Part shown: in pieces, positions 35,354 to 45,109 of the stretch
Position numbering within the stretch: position 1 is the first letter of the stretch
Layout: each line of letters begins with the position of its first letter
Assembly (NCBI GenBank): GCA_025558075.1
Contig: JAHLKF010000031.1
Coordinates: 62,001-126,000, forward strand
Length of the DNA stretch: 64,000 nucleotides
Origin: Gaertneriomyces semiglobifer
Taxonomy: Eukaryota; Chytridiomycota; Chytridiomycetes; Spizellomycetales; Spizellomycetaceae
Direction of reading: 5' to 3'
Translations under genes and position numbers: made by a program
The notes under the pieces: generated by a model
Database searches by the model: none
Seen by the model: the letters and a program-made list of their open reading frames with translations, nothing else
Told to the model about the DNA's origin: nothing

Positions 35354-36673
35354 CTACAAAGGTGCAATATGATAGATGATCAACCGAGATGCCGGACTAC
35401 CTGTTATACCGCCAGAGGAACTTGCAGATGTGAAGCGAAGTATCAATTTGGTATCTGCTTCTACGACACGGCATATTGATGAACCTGTTACTCTGTGACC
35501 GGCAACCATACTGTGTTTTCTTACATGATAACCATCTTCGTAATACACGGTGCTACTAGGAACCATAAAACCAAAGTAGGAATTGATATTGCCTGAGGCA
35601 GACTGGAACACATCTAGATCAAATTCGATCTTGTATATTCCCGGTAATTTAATGACGATGTCTTGCGAATTCATTGAACAAGTAATTGTATCGCTTTCCA
35701 TACCAAAAGAGGGTGTCCATTTGGTTATTAACTGATAGACAGTACTATTCACAGAGAACGATTGACTCGAATGTAATTGAAACATTCCATACGCTGGAGC
35801 GGTCAAACTGAGACCATTCACCTTTGCAGATGGAGCATCTATGATCTTCTGTGTGGCATTGGATCCATAAAACGTCAGTTTCCCAATATGACCATATGTA
35901 CCAAAAATCAGGTTCCGAATGATGAACCTAAAGACTTTAAATTTCTTCGTAATGTAGTTCTTGAAGGGCACATACCGATTTACAGATGTTGAATTTTGAT
36001 GGATCGTATATGTCATTTTTCCAGAGTTGATCTCTGTCCAAGTGTTCCGATCATCAGATCCGCAAATAATGTAGTCTTTGGGAAATGAAGGCATTTCAGG
36101 TGTTCTAGCCTCAAATGAAAAAGCAGTAATCGCAATCGCTTCAGGCATCTCAAGTTCCACATATTCTCCCTTGATGTTTGTGCCATCTACAGAGGTTTGA
36201 ACGGTGCCCTGATAGAGGTTCTGTTCGCCACCACTATATGTTGATGCAGACCAATAAGAGTCATTGATTTGCAATGAGTTGGAGAAGGCTTTCCATCCTG
36301 CAGACGTTCCATTCAAGTTACTACTGGCATTGGCAATATACCCTTGAGTAGTTGCACCGGTCATGGGTATTTGGGGATATCTTATTGGACTGGCAATGTC
36401 ATCCTTGAATTCGACACTGTTGTCAATTGAGAGATCACCAAAGATTTTGTTAACTTTCAGGGCTTCAACATTCAAAACCTTCTTCAATGACCCACCTGTG
36501 TATTTCAGGGAATAGATCTGAGCATACTTTCCAGCCGATTCGCCTTGAATGGATCTAGTAATAAACCTGTACGACTTATGACTGACTCGAGTAGTTACTG
36601 GGACATTCAATTCACAAATGGAACCATTGCTTGGTGCGGTGCTCCAGTCCAGTGTACCAGAGGTGACTGTTTC
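35354..36673 (-). CDS. C-terminal part of the fibre, in frame after an amber codon
   Basis: This continues the frame of the fibre gene without interruption apart from a TAG at 36674-36676. It holds the second half of one discoidin (F5/8C)-like repeat, a third full repeat (about 36390-35850: YPQIPMTGATT ... GEYVELEMPEAI ... DYIICGSDD ... FKVFRFIIRN), then a C-terminal beta-rich head of about 140 residues resembling a C1q/TNF-type trimeric jelly roll. Without read-through the particle would lack this head. An internal ATG at 36610 could start a separate protein but would begin mid-domain. Confidence 0.65.
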   Translation of the reverse strand, partial: ETVTSGTLDWSTAPSNGSICELNVPVTTRVSHKSYRFITRSIQGESAGKYAQIYSLKYTGGSLKKVLNVEALKVNKIFGDLSIDNSVEFKDDIASPIRYPQIPMTGATTQGYIANASSNLNGTSAGWKAFSNSLQINDSYWSASTYSGGEQNLYQGTVQTSVDGTNIKGEYVELEMPEAIAITAFSFEARTPEMPSFPKDYIICGSDDRNTWTEINSGKMTYTIHQNSTSVNRYVPFKNYITKKFKVFRFIIRNLIFGTYGHIGKLTFYGSNATQKIIDAPSAKVNGLSLTAPAYGMFQLHSSQSFSVNSTVYQLITKWTPSFGMESDTITCSMNSQDIVIKLPGIYKIEFDLDVFQSASGNINSYFGFMVPSSTVYYEDGYHVRKHSMVAGHRVTGSSICRVVEADTKLILRFTSASSSGGITGSPASRLIIYHIAPL

Positions 36674-39600
36674 CTATGAAGAACCGTCACTACTCCCTGC
36701 AATGATAAACTCTTTGACATTATAGGAATCGCCTGATATTGGTTCTGCGATATAGAAGGACGTCAGAGCAATAGCAGTTTGCATGTCCAATTGTAGATAC
36801 TCCCCTAGAACGGCTGATCCATCCACTGTTGTGGAAACACTCCCAATATACAAGTACGGTGCTGTGCTTGAATAAACGCTTGCAGCAGAAAACCAAGTAT
36901 TGTTATTGTCCGGAGCGTAAGGATTGTAAACCTTCCAGCCCGTCCAAGTTCCCGAATATACCCTTGATGAAGTGGCAGTGTATTGTCCTGTTGTAGCGGC
37001 AGTCATGGGAATGTCAGGGTAAACGGAAGTGGTAGGGATGTCATCTTGCAAACCGAGACCATCCATCTGCACATCACCAGAACATATCAAGTTCTCGGTC
37101 AGGATCTCCTTTGTAGATAGCGTACCGTTGATCTGCACTGCTGTAGGAACGCCATTAAAAATCAATCTATAAACATCTGAGAACCCACCATTGTGGTGGA
37201 CGGATTGCACAATGAGTCGAAGTATTTTGAATGACTTGTTTGATGAAACTGTAAAAGATAAGGTTTGTTCTGCATCGGCACCCCATGTCGCTGTTGAAGA
37301 CATCAGCATTGTGAATGTGGTTCCATCGTTAGATCCGGCAAGTACAATGTCTTTGATAAAACGTGATTGTCGAATAGAAATGTCAAAAGAGGTCAATTTC
37401 ACATCAAGAGGCATTTCCAACTGCAACCACTCTCCACTTACACTTGTTGCATCAGCGACCGTAACAGCAGACCCAATGTAGTTATATGGTGCAGTTGTGC
37501 TGTATTTTGAGTTTGCCGACATCCATGCCCAGTTGGTAGCATTGACATTGGTAAAAGCCATATAAGGTAAATATCCATTATTTGAACTAGCACTGGCTGT
37601 ATACACACCATTCCCATATGGTCGAGCGGAAACTGTAGTCGCATTGCTTGTCAAATTTACAGGAGGAAATGCAACAATGTTGGTGTTGTTGGTTCCAACA
37701 GAGAGACGTTGAGAAATGTCTACGCTACCTGTATCATCAATCACAATACCGCCAGTTTCGGTCTTGGTTAGCAACCTCAATGCACCTGCATAACACTGAA
37801 TCGTTCCAGTATTAATCCCACCATACACTCCTCGACCAGCGCTGTTAATATGCAGGTATAAGCCCTGCGTACCACCAGCACGCAGGTGCAAAGAAGTACA
37901 TGAATTGGATGCTGCCGACTGGTTGTTCAACACATGGGCAAACGTAGTGTTTGCGTTCTTTGTTGCTGTAAACGTGCCTCCTATCGAAATATTCCCTGTT
38001 CCGGACATGTTTCCTCCAAATGAAATTCCTCCTACAGTCGCCAAAGAATCTACACTGACTGCTGGGTTCAATGACACCGTGTTTTCACTGAAGAGCAGCC
38101 CGCTTCCATAAGTGACGGTTGCTGGAACATTGATTAGATTAGTCGCATAATCGACCTTATCCTTGTAAGCCAATCCTTTAAGTGCTGTTTTTGTTTCGTA
38201 TACGGTTAAATCCAGTTTTCCTGAGACTTCAGTGATCCAAGATACGCTCGATTTTGAAGCGAGGGCGCCCAGTGTTGGTTTCGAAGTAATCTCAGTCCAA
38301 CTCAAAGAGTCCTTGTAAGCGAGAGCCTTGTGATTGCTCTTTACCTCGAAGGCACCGAGATCTGAACCCAGAGATATTGTGCTCCCCATTTTCACTAACC
38401 CTGTTCCTACAGTGATGTAGGAAATGCTGTCTACGTATGTCTTTGTTGTAAGATCGGTAGGCTTGTTTATGATATCTGTTCCATTCCAATCCAGTGTATT
38501 CTTGCTCGATAAGGTTCCAAGAGTCGGTCTAGAGGTCACTTCTGTCCAGGCAATGCTGTTCTTTGCTGCCAATGACCCAAGTGTAGGGCGTCCTGTCAAA
38601 TCATTGTATGCAAGAGTGTCCTTGAACGCAAGAGCCTTTAATGAACTTAGATCCTCACTCAGGGACAGTGTATTACCAGTCTTGACAAGCCCTTGTCCGA
38701 CATTGACGTAGTTGATGCTCTCAATATATGGAAGAATATAGGACTCGTACGCTTGATAGATCATTGCAAGGTTCGGAACAGTTGAAGGGTGTTCTTGAAG
38801 GATCCCGCCTTGATTGATGAATCCGCTTTGCAGGTGGCGGTCGTGTGTGAGGATGGCAGTAGAAACGCGATTATCATCTGTACGTCGTAGTATGATATCA
38901 AGGTGACCCGGTGTTGTGATAGGGATTCCATTCTGATCATACTCCAAGATAGACCGTGTGAATCCTTCCTCGGTAACCTCAGTTTGAATTTCCTCTGACC
39001 AACGACGGCCCCAGGAATCGACAAAAGTAGTGCGTTCTCCCCTGGAATCCCGGTTCTTAAGGATTGGAGGAACACCATTAAGGCATAATCCACCACCTCC
39101 ACCACCTCCTCCACCACCTCCACCACCTCCACCAATTTTACCAGTATTTGTGAGATTGGTCGGGTCGATGGGATCAGTGGGTGGTAATATCGGGTCTTCA
39201 AGGTCAGGTAGTCCTCCTGTCAATTCACCAGTTGTTCCTCCTCCTCCTCCCCCTCCTCCTCCACCGCCACCTTCACCATCTCCTCCCCCTCCTCCTCCCC
39301 CTCCTTCATCATCTCCACCATTGTACGTATCCTTCAAGGTACCCTCTGTTCCTTTGTTGGTTGGGTTGACTGGTGCAGTTGGTTTGGTCATGAGCGGAGC
39401 ACTTGTGTTTGTAATCGTCACAATTCCAGTAACGGGATCTTGAGCCGCGATTACACCGATTCCAACGACCCCACGAACAACTGGGAGAGACGCATAGGCT
39501 GTTACCACACTGTCGAGCCCAGTGACCTGCCCAGCCAATGATGTAGCGATTCCTTGCAAACTTGTTACATCGACCTTCATAACAGCATTCGCAACCTGAA

Positions 39601-41230
39601 TTGCAGATTGAGCAGTTTGGATTGTTCCAAGTAACTCAGTAGTGCCTGTCAAATCGGCTGCAAGGTTGATAAGGTCACCCCGCATTTGCTGTTTTGCAAT
39701 GTCCAAATTGTTGATGTTCGACCTGTTTAGATCAACACCATCTGAAAGAAGGTCGCTTTTTGTCTCTTGTTGCTGCACTCGACTCTCAACCGCATCGATC
39801 TTGTTATCCAGTCGTATATCCTCATTCTCTAAATCATTCAGTTTGTTATCTGTTTCCGTCTTGTTGTCGGTTACTTTGTCTTCAAGATCGTCCAATTGAG
39901 TTTGGTTGTTTGTGACTGAGATAGCATAGGAGAAGGGATTTGTCTGGGTAACAGTTACGTTCGAAGAAGCACTGAGAACTGTTTTCCCGATCACTTGATC
40001 GCCTTCACGTCTCAGACTACCTCCATATGTGAGTGAAGACGACACCACATTGTCGGCGATTGATATGCCATCTCCCCCAGTGTATGGATCAACACTCAAC
40101 TTGTTATTCACGGCTTTAACCAAAGTGCCGTCAACGAGGCTGCTGACATTAATACCGAGTCGATTGTTTTCGTCGATGGAGAGTGTCTCATCATGGTTGA
40201 CCTTGATCAACTTGCGTCCATTGACTACTTCGGAGATGTCAATACCGCTTCCTGCCTGCGATTGGTATAGTTGATGAACATAGCTGGCAGTTGGTAACTG
40301 TCGAGGTTCGGCGATGCTGTAGTCAACGGCTTCGGCCTTGAACCTTGGTGCCGTCAGAGTCGATAAGGTTTCATTGTAGGTAAAACGATTTGAGGAGTTA
40401 AATCCGCTAAGGCTTCCAAAAAAAGGGATTTCATTAAGACCTTTACTTCTTATCGCCAATCGTGAACCAGTCTGTTGAAAGTCATCAGAGACGTTCAACT
40501 TGACAAGGGTAGCATTTCCAATGTTCTCTTCCATGTCTACAGGCAAATCCGGAATGTCGATCCAATCCCCAACACCTGGGAGGATCTCGTCCATTGCTGA
40601 ATAAACACTTATTGCTCCGATGCCCTTCGACATCTCCTTCTGATCAACTCCCAATTTGCCATCCTTGACCATAAGTGGAGAGTCAATGTTCAGATGAATT
40701 TCATTGGCTTCATTCCTTTCCAAAGGAGTTTCGAACGTATCTCGAACTGAAGAAAGAATTCCTTCGCTTGTAACAACAAGCGAATCGTCTGTGAACAATG
40801 TCAGACCATCTTCCGTCACCCCCAAAGGATAAGCATTTTGTAATGAGAGAACAACCTCCCCCTCTTCATTTTCCTGGACACCCAGAGGGAATTCTGCCGC
40901 CATACGTTTCGAGGCAAGCGAGCCATCCTCCTTTATCAGCATCGTCGAATCGTCTATCTTTATTGAAACGTGTGAAAGCCCGTTTTCATCAGTGGATTTC
41001 AAAGGTTCTTCATAGATAGGTTGAATGGTTTCGATGGTATAGTGACCATCATCCTTATCCAAACGAATATGTGGATCTTCTGTATCCAAATCCAAAATAC
41101 TGACTATACCACTTCTATTTGATAACTCGTCACCATGAATAGTATCTGCTCTCACATTTCCGGCCTTGAGTTTGTCTACGACCTCAAAATTGCGACGTAC
41201 AGTGTACGAACCTTGAATCGAATTGGGCAT
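36674..41230 (-). CDS. giant modular fibre / receptor-binding protein
   Basis: 1,518 residues to a TAG, 1,958 codons if read through. Domains in order: short N-terminal anchor; residues about 70-300, repeats of the form PLGVTEDGLTLF / SPLMVKDGKLGV that resemble the triple-beta-spiral shaft of adenovirus-type fibres; about 440-510, a coiled coil; about 640-665 and 700-716, two poly-Gly tracts; about 850-1040, phage-fibre-like repeats (W-x-x-I-x-x-KPTLG-x-LA-x-K); about 1200-1360 and 1410 onward, discoidin-like repeats (WLQLEMP ... IVLAGSNDGTTF). A long trimeric virion spike that binds host surface glycans or proteins is the natural reading. Poly-Gly tracts are encoded by CCACCACCT-type minisatellites and may vary in length. 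Confidence 0.75.
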   Translation of the reverse strand: MPNSIQGSYTVRRNFEVVDKLKAGNVRADTIHGDELSNRSGIVSILDLDTEDPHIRLDKDDGHYTIETIQPIYEEPLKSTDENGLSHVSIKIDDSTMLIKEDGSLASKRMAAEFPLGVQENEEGEVVLSLQNAYPLGVTEDGLTLFTDDSLVVTSEGILSSVRDTFETPLERNEANEIHLNIDSPLMVKDGKLGVDQKEMSKGIGAISVYSAMDEILPGVGDWIDIPDLPVDMEENIGNATLVKLNVSDDFQQTGSRLAIRSKGLNEIPFFGSLSGFNSSNRFTYNETLSTLTAPRFKAEAVDYSIAEPRQLPTASYVHQLYQSQAGSGIDISEVVNGRKLIKVNHDETLSIDENNRLGINVSSLVDGTLVKAVNNKLSVDPYTGGDGISIADNVVSSSLTYGGSLRREGDQVIGKTVLSASSNVTVTQTNPFSYAISVTNNQTQLDDLEDKVTDNKTETDNKLNDLENEDIRLDNKIDAVESRVQQQETKSDLLSDGVDLNRSNINNLDIAKQQMRGDLINLAADLTGTTELLGTIQTAQSAIQVANAVMKVDVTSLQGIATSLAGQVTGLDSVVTAYASLPVVRGVVGIGVIAAQDPVTGIVTITNTSAPLMTKPTAPVNPTNKGTEGTLKDTYNGGDDEGGGGGGGGDGEGGGGGGGGGGGGTTGELTGGLPDLEDPILPPTDPIDPTNLTNTGKIGGGGGGGGGGGGGGGLCLNGVPPILKNRDSRGERTTFVDSWGRRWSEEIQTEVTEEGFTRSILEYDQNGIPITTPGHLDIILRRTDDNRVSTAILTHDRHLQSGFINQGGILQEHPSTVPNLAMIYQAYESYILPYIESINYVNVGQGLVKTGNTLSLSEDLSSLKALAFKDTLAYNDLTGRPTLGSLAAKNSIAWTEVTSRPTLGTLSSKNTLDWNGTDIINKPTDLTTKTYVDSISYITVGTGLVKMGSTISLGSDLGAFEVKSNHKALAYKDSLSWTEITSKPTLGALASKSSVSWITEVSGKLDLTVYETKTALKGLAYKDKVDYATNLINVPATVTYGSGLLFSENTVSLNPAVSVDSLATVGGISFGGNMSGTGNISIGGTFTATKNANTTFAHVLNNQSAASNSCTSLHLRAGGTQGLYLHINSAGRGVYGGINTGTIQCYAGALRLLTKTETGGIVIDDTGSVDISQRLSVGTNNTNIVAFPPVNLTSNATTVSARPYGNGVYTASASSNNGYLPYMAFTNVNATNWAWMSANSKYSTTAPYNYIGSAVTVADATSVSGEWLQLEMPLDVKLTSFDISIRQSRFIKDIVLAGSNDGTTFTMLMSSTATWGADAEQTLSFTVSSNKSFKILRLIVQSVHHNGGFSDVYRLIFNGVPTAVQINGTLSTKEILTENLICSGDVQMDGLGLQDDIPTTSVYPDIPMTAATTGQYTATSSRVYSGTWTGWKVYNPYAPDNNNTWFSAASVYSSTAPYLYIGSVSTTVDGSAVLGEYLQLDMQTAIALTSFYIAEPISGDSYNVKEFIIAGSSDGSS

Positions 41231-41278
41231 ATTTCTATATAGCTTACATTTTTCTTTTGGTGATGCGGCTTCGGAGAT

Positions 41279-42028
41279 TCAGATGATGTCATCCAAGAAG
41301 GAGCGTATATACCCCAGCCGGGATTGGTCGTTCAGCGACCGGCATGGTTGTGTTTTTGATACATCTGGTGACGATGTCTTCATAGAAGCCTTCATCGATG
41401 TTATCTTCTTCTTCTTCTTATTTTTCTCAGGGATGTAATCCTCATCCTTTTCTTCATAGGAATCATCGGAATCAGCTTCTTCATCGATGTCATAGTAGGC
41501 CCTTCGTCGAGGGATAGGAGTTGGTTTCCGTTTTCTGTTTTTGCTTGAGGTTGGCAGGGATACAGGTTGTTTCCCTGTTTTCCTAGTGATAGGTTTTTCA
41601 AGACGCATCATCTCTTTCAAGATACGTGCTTCGATGCTAAGTTCTTGTTGTCTTAGTTTTTCTGCTTCATGCAGGATACGTTCGTCTTCCATTCGTCTCT
41701 TCTCAGCCTCCTTTTCGGCTTTACGTTTTGCTGCTAACTCTTGACGTACCTGTAGAGCCTTCTCACGTGTTTTCTCCAGATGCGCTTTCTGCTTTTCTGA
41801 AGCGACTCTTTTCTTCTTTACTTCTTTTTCATCAGCAGAAGCAATTTGAGAAGACTCTTTGCTAGTGACCTTGCATGAATCGGCTCTACGCTCGGAGTAG
41901 CGATTCACGAGTTCTTGAATGTAGTCGTTTTCAGCACCCTCATCTTCACTCTCCTCATCTTCAGGATGAACCTCTTCAGATGAGTATTGTGGTTCTTCTT
42001 GCACTGGATGAGCCTTACGCGGTGGCAT
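41279..42028 (-). CDS. charged coiled-coil protein of element A
   Basis: 249 residues. An acidic N-terminus (residues 1-45) precedes a long Lys/Glu/Arg-rich single helix (about 75-150, EKQKAHLEKTREKALQV), a basic patch with KNRKRKP and PIPRRR, then an acidic stretch and a Lys run (KNKKKKK). It lies 48 bp upstream of the fibre gene in the same direction. It could be a scaffold, core or tegument-like protein; no family recognised. Confidence 0.55.
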   Translation of the reverse strand: MPPRKAHPVQEEPQYSSEEVHPEDEESEDEGAENDYIQELVNRYSERRADSCKVTSKESSQIASADEKEVKKKRVASEKQKAHLEKTREKALQVRQELAAKRKAEKEAEKRRMEDERILHEAEKLRQQELSIEARILKEMMRLEKPITRKTGKQPVSLPTSSKNRKRKPTPIPRRRAYYDIDEEADSDDSYEEKDEDYIPEKNKKKKKITSMKASMKTSSPDVSKTQPCRSLNDQSRLGYIRSFLDDII

Positions 42029-42066
42029 TTATAGCTGAAATAGAAAATAAAAATAGGCTCGTTCAT

Positions 42067-43044
42067 CTATTTGTTGATGTTAGTCCATTCTGGTAAAGGC
42101 TGATAACCATTTAACACCCAATCCCTATATACACTCTTGTACTTTCCTTTATGTTTAGGCATGTATTCCAGAGGATTTTCAACATCTAAGAATCGATTTC
42201 CGCGCCTCTTAAGCATAAGTTTGAAGCGTTGTTCGGGAGATAATAGATGTTCTTCTGTACGTTGTGCGGCTCCTTTTTCCGGGGTTCGAAAGGCCATGAC
42301 CTCTGCCAATGACTCACCACTTTCCAGAAAAGGATTGTTTTCAATGTCCATTATTGGCTTCATATCCTTGTAGTGGGTTGTGATACTGTTATATCCTTCA
42401 ATATCTGTACCAAAAGTACCCATCCCTGTAGGTTCAAGAAGAGATTCACCAGGGTTATAGATGCCAGCATGGTTACGGAATTTCTGAAGATGATCGTAAG
42501 CACCCCACGTTTTTCGGTGAGCGCTCTTTGAACGAGATTCCTTCATCAACGCCTCAGTCCGAGCCCTATCTTCGGTCATGGCGGCATCCTGCATGTTACG
42601 AATTCGGTCATTTAAGGAAATCTTGTTTAAGAAACCATTGCTACCAATCTGAAAAGGGTATCTTGTCTCCTGGGATGCTGTAGGTCGTTCATCAGTATAA
42701 TATCCTTTACGCATTTTTGCCAACTTGGAATCACTGAAGAGGCGATGAAATGTATCAGGATGTAATGAATTGCCTCGTTCGTCACGAAGATCACCCCACG
42801 GTGTATTGTCAATTTCAACATAGTAGGGATCATTCACAAACTGCGTTTCAACTCGTCCAAACAATCTGTATTGCTGAAAAATATCATTCTCAAAGAAGCC
42901 TGTAGGTAACTTTGAGTCAACCCACTTACGTTTCTCTCTCCAGTAAATATGCTTCTCCACTTCATCGTTATTGAAGGTTTGTACTTTATCATTGTTATGA
43001 AGTAGAACCTTCAGCGTTTCAATGACATTGTTCGGTTGAGCCAT
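42067..43044 (-). CDS. hypothetical structural protein of element A
   Basis: 325 residues from MAQPNNVIETLKV; a longer start at 43080 would run into the divergent gene. Mostly helical, with many Arg/Asn/Tyr and a C-terminal KHKGKYKSVYRDWVLNGYQPLPEW. Located among capsid genes and in the same direction as penton and fibre, so a minor capsid or packaging role is plausible. I do not recognise the family. Confidence 0.55.
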   Translation of the reverse strand: MAQPNNVIETLKVLLHNNDKVQTFNNDEVEKHIYWREKRKWVDSKLPTGFFENDIFQQYRLFGRVETQFVNDPYYVEIDNTPWGDLRDERGNSLHPDTFHRLFSDSKLAKMRKGYYTDERPTASQETRYPFQIGSNGFLNKISLNDRIRNMQDAAMTEDRARTEALMKESRSKSAHRKTWGAYDHLQKFRNHAGIYNPGESLLEPTGMGTFGTDIEGYNSITTHYKDMKPIMDIENNPFLESGESLAEVMAFRTPEKGAAQRTEEHLLSPEQRFKLMLKRRGNRFLDVENPLEYMPKHKGKYKSVYRDWVLNGYQPLPEWTNINK

Positions 43045-43068
43045 TTCATTAGTATGCATATAAAAAAG
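43045..43068. promoter_or_regulatory. 24-bp divergent start region with TATA-like box
   Basis: Start codons of two divergent genes are only 24 bases apart, and between them lies TATGCATATAAAAAAG. Either the promoters overlap the opposite gene or one of the starts lies further in. Confidence 0.4.
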
Positions 43069-43299
43069 ATGAGTAGCCAAGAACGTACCCAGAAGATTCG
43101 GGAACGCCTACGAAAGAAACTAAATGATCGGATTCAAAGTGCCATTGAGCCATCACCACCCCTTGATCAGTCTACATGTGAACTTGAGCCATTGACAACC
43201 AATGTCTTTACAAGAGATGACATCATTCCAGACGATGATCCAAATGATTTTGTGATCATTCCTGAAGAGGATGCCGGATGGGATACACTCTTAGCGTAA
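43069..43299 (+). CDS. small hypothetical protein of element A
   Basis: 76 residues from MSSQERTQK; an in-frame ATG 33 bases earlier is possible but overlaps the opposite gene. A basic helical N-terminus (RERLRKKLNDR) is followed by a Pro-rich and then strongly acidic C-terminus (DDDPNDFVIIPEEDAG). Its end overlaps the end of the convergent gene by 9 bases. Function unknown. Confidence 0.45.
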   Translation: MSSQERTQKIRERLRKKLNDRIQSAIEPSPPLDQSTCELEPLTTNVFTRDDIIPDDDPNDFVIIPEEDAGWDTLLA

Positions 43300-43602
43300 G
43301 TTCACAGGAAGTGACCTACGAAGTGCTTCATCAAAGTTTTGCTGCACTTGGTATCCCCTATTTAAACCTTTATGAAGTTGATCGATATACCCTGTCCCTC
43401 TTGAAACGGTTTCTCTAACCTTGACAGGAACCTCTGCATCATCAGCAATGTTGACGGCGAATCTATCATACACATTACGGGCTGTATCGGCATGTTTCAG
43501 AACCTGTCGTAGGCCGTGATTGACCGTGTTATAAGTGTTCAAAGCACGCATGCCAAAGTTCTTAGTCTTTGTGAAGAAATTCGAAAACTTGTTATGTAGC
43601 AT
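43291..43602 (-). CDS. small protein with amphipathic N-terminus, possible membrane-active minor capsid protein
   Basis: 103 residues. The first about 25 residues (MLHNKFSNFFTKTKNFGMRAL) can form an amphipathic helix, followed by a helical region and basic C-terminus. In Polintons and adenoviruses a small protein of this kind (pVI-like) sits next to the penton gene and perturbs host membranes during entry. The assignment rests on position and helix character only. Confidence 0.4.
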   Translation of the reverse strand: MLHNKFSNFFTKTKNFGMRALNTYNTVNHGLRQVLKHADTARNVYDRFAVNIADDAEVPVKVRETVSRGTGYIDQLHKGLNRGYQVQQNFDEALRRSLPVNLR

Positions 43603-43647
43603 TTACTACTATCAGCTCAAAAAAAAGTACATGATGTAAAGCCGTCA

Positions 43648-44325
43648 CTAGTCTACAAACCCGCTACTATGGCAATCTATCACAATGGTGAAACCTTTGC
43701 GTTGCAAGTCGATCGGTTGTAGAGTATCAGCATCTAGCAGACGTATGTCAATACTAGACACCAATCCGGTCTCAGTGTCAATAAAATCGGTATCAAAGTA
43801 ATTCTGCGTACAAAGAACTGTCTGGGTCTCTTGAGAGATGGGTATCTGGGCTATGATATTCAAATCTTCAACACCAGCAACAATTACATCATCCAATCGA
43901 ATAGTAGAGGAAGTTACTAGAACCATTTTTACACCTGTCAGATCAATAGGATGTTGCAATGTGACCGATGTAGAGGATGTAGTTGTTTGGGATAGACCTA
44001 TGATTTTTCCAGCCGTTGATTCTTTGAACGAAAACTTGAAATCTGACGGAGCAGTAACTGTCAGTTTACCTGTGATGTTAGAGTAATTTGCAGTGTACTG
44101 CTGACTGCCTACAGAGTTCATTCCAAGCGTAATAGCATCAACAAGGTCATCAGGACTATACACTCCTGTGGGTATGGTAAAAGTTCTCATCCCAGTGTCC
44201 CAGAATGCAATCTTGTTGTTGTTTTCAGATACGATGTTCCATGACTGGAAGAATGATGGAATTGTAGCGGATCTTGTTACACGCAATGGGCTCGGATAAT
44301 ATCCATCTAGGGGCATTCTTGTCAC
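43648..44325 (-). CDS. predicted penton (single jelly-roll minor capsid protein)
   Basis: 225 residues, almost entirely beta-strand-like. Typical features: an early FFQSWNIVSENNNKI strand pair, FTIPTGVYSPDDLVDAI (the G-x-Y-x-x-x-x-L helix seen in Polinton penton proteins), YSNITGKLTV, and a C-terminal IDIRLLDADTL...FTIVIDC strand. This order (strand, IPxGxY helix, YxxxTGK) is characteristic of Polinton/PLV minor capsid proteins to my knowledge. It sits back-to-back with the ATPase and MCP genes, as expected. Pentons close the five-fold vertices and carry the fibre. Confidence 0.65.
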   Translation of the reverse strand: MTRMPLDGYYPSPLRVTRSATIPSFFQSWNIVSENNNKIAFWDTGMRTFTIPTGVYSPDDLVDAITLGMNSVGSQQYTANYSNITGKLTVTAPSDFKFSFKESTAGKIIGLSQTTTSSTSVTLQHPIDLTGVKMVLVTSSTIRLDDVIVAGVEDLNIIAQIPISQETQTVLCTQNYFDTDFIDTETGLVSSIDIRLLDADTLQPIDLQRKGFTIVIDCHSSGFVD

Positions 44326-44416
44326 CGTTGCTAGAACGGTTGCTGGCTAAGATGAGTTTCTTCATGAGAGATGTCTTGTTAGTTAAGATAGAATAACTTA
44401 ACTACCTACAGTAATA
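44326..44416. promoter_or_regulatory. central divergent promoter region of element A
   Basis: Ninety bases separate the leftward structural arm (penton) from the rightward arm (packaging ATPase, capsid). The region is AT-rich with TTAGTTAAGATAG and TAACTTAACTACC words. No clear TATA box. Confidence 0.35.
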
Positions 44417-45109
44417 ATGAAGTCTGATAGAATGACAAGCGCTGAGATCAAGATCAAACCACTACCATCGCAACTCGCAGGGAAAACAAGAGATAATACT
44501 GACACACGGTTACCTAGAAAGTATGCTTTTGTTGTTTACAATGGCGCACGATTCTCAGGTAAGACGTTGAATATTGCTGTTATTACAAAGATGTTTCTCA
44601 AGAAGCAATATAGTAACATAATCATACTGACACCTAACCCACTCGATTCAAACTGGAATCCATTGCGGAAGAGTAGAAAGGTGCATATCTTTGATGATAT
44701 CAGTAATGACTTGCTAGAGTATATTCATGAGAGCCAAATGCAAGAGTTCGTTCAAACCAACAGGACAAAAGACCTTCTTCTCATCATAGATGACTTTAAC
44801 ATGCAAAAAGGACATAAGAAGACCCTAGATGTACTGGCTACAAGAGGCAGACATGCGGGCATTACCGTAATCCTTTCGAGTCAATACTTTCATCATAACA
44901 GTCCAGCAGTGCGTTCGAACGCAACCAACTGGATCATATTTAGACCATTGAAGAGCGAGTTGAAAAAAATGGTTGAAGCAGGATTATCTCTTGCACTACC
45001 TGTAGACGTTTTCGAAAAGTTCATCATGGAGAATACTAAGAAACCGTTCCATTTTGTACACATCAACTTACAAAGTAGCAAATGTCCTTTCAGGGTAGGG
45101 TTCTCGTAG
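44417..45109 (+). CDS. FtsK/HerA-type (A32-like) genome-packaging ATPase
   Basis: 230 residues. Walker A GARFSGKT at residues 43-50 (Lys49), Walker B LLLIIDDF at 120-127, and a following SSQ sensor motif (VILSSQYFH, about 152-159). The size, compact single domain and position directly upstream of the capsid gene match the packaging ATPases of Polintons, virophages and nucleocytoplasmic large DNA viruses. It should pump the linear genome into preformed capsids. A second Met at residue 6 could be the start. Confidence 0.85.
   Translation: MKSDRMTSAEIKIKPLPSQLAGKTRDNTDTRLPRKYAFVVYNGARFSGKTLNIAVITKMFLKKQYSNIIILTPNPLDSNWNPLRKSRKVHIFDDISNDLLEYIHESQMQEFVQTNRTKDLLLIIDDFNMQKGHKKTLDVLATRGRHAGITVILSSQYFHHNSPAVRSNATNWIIFRPLKSELKKMVEAGLSLALPVDVFEKFIMENTKKPFHFVHINLQSSKCPFRVGFS

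Noticed and set aside
38761..39443. Pro-rich and Leu-rich frames opposite the fibre gene
   Set aside because: Shadows of the poly-Gly-encoding minisatellites.
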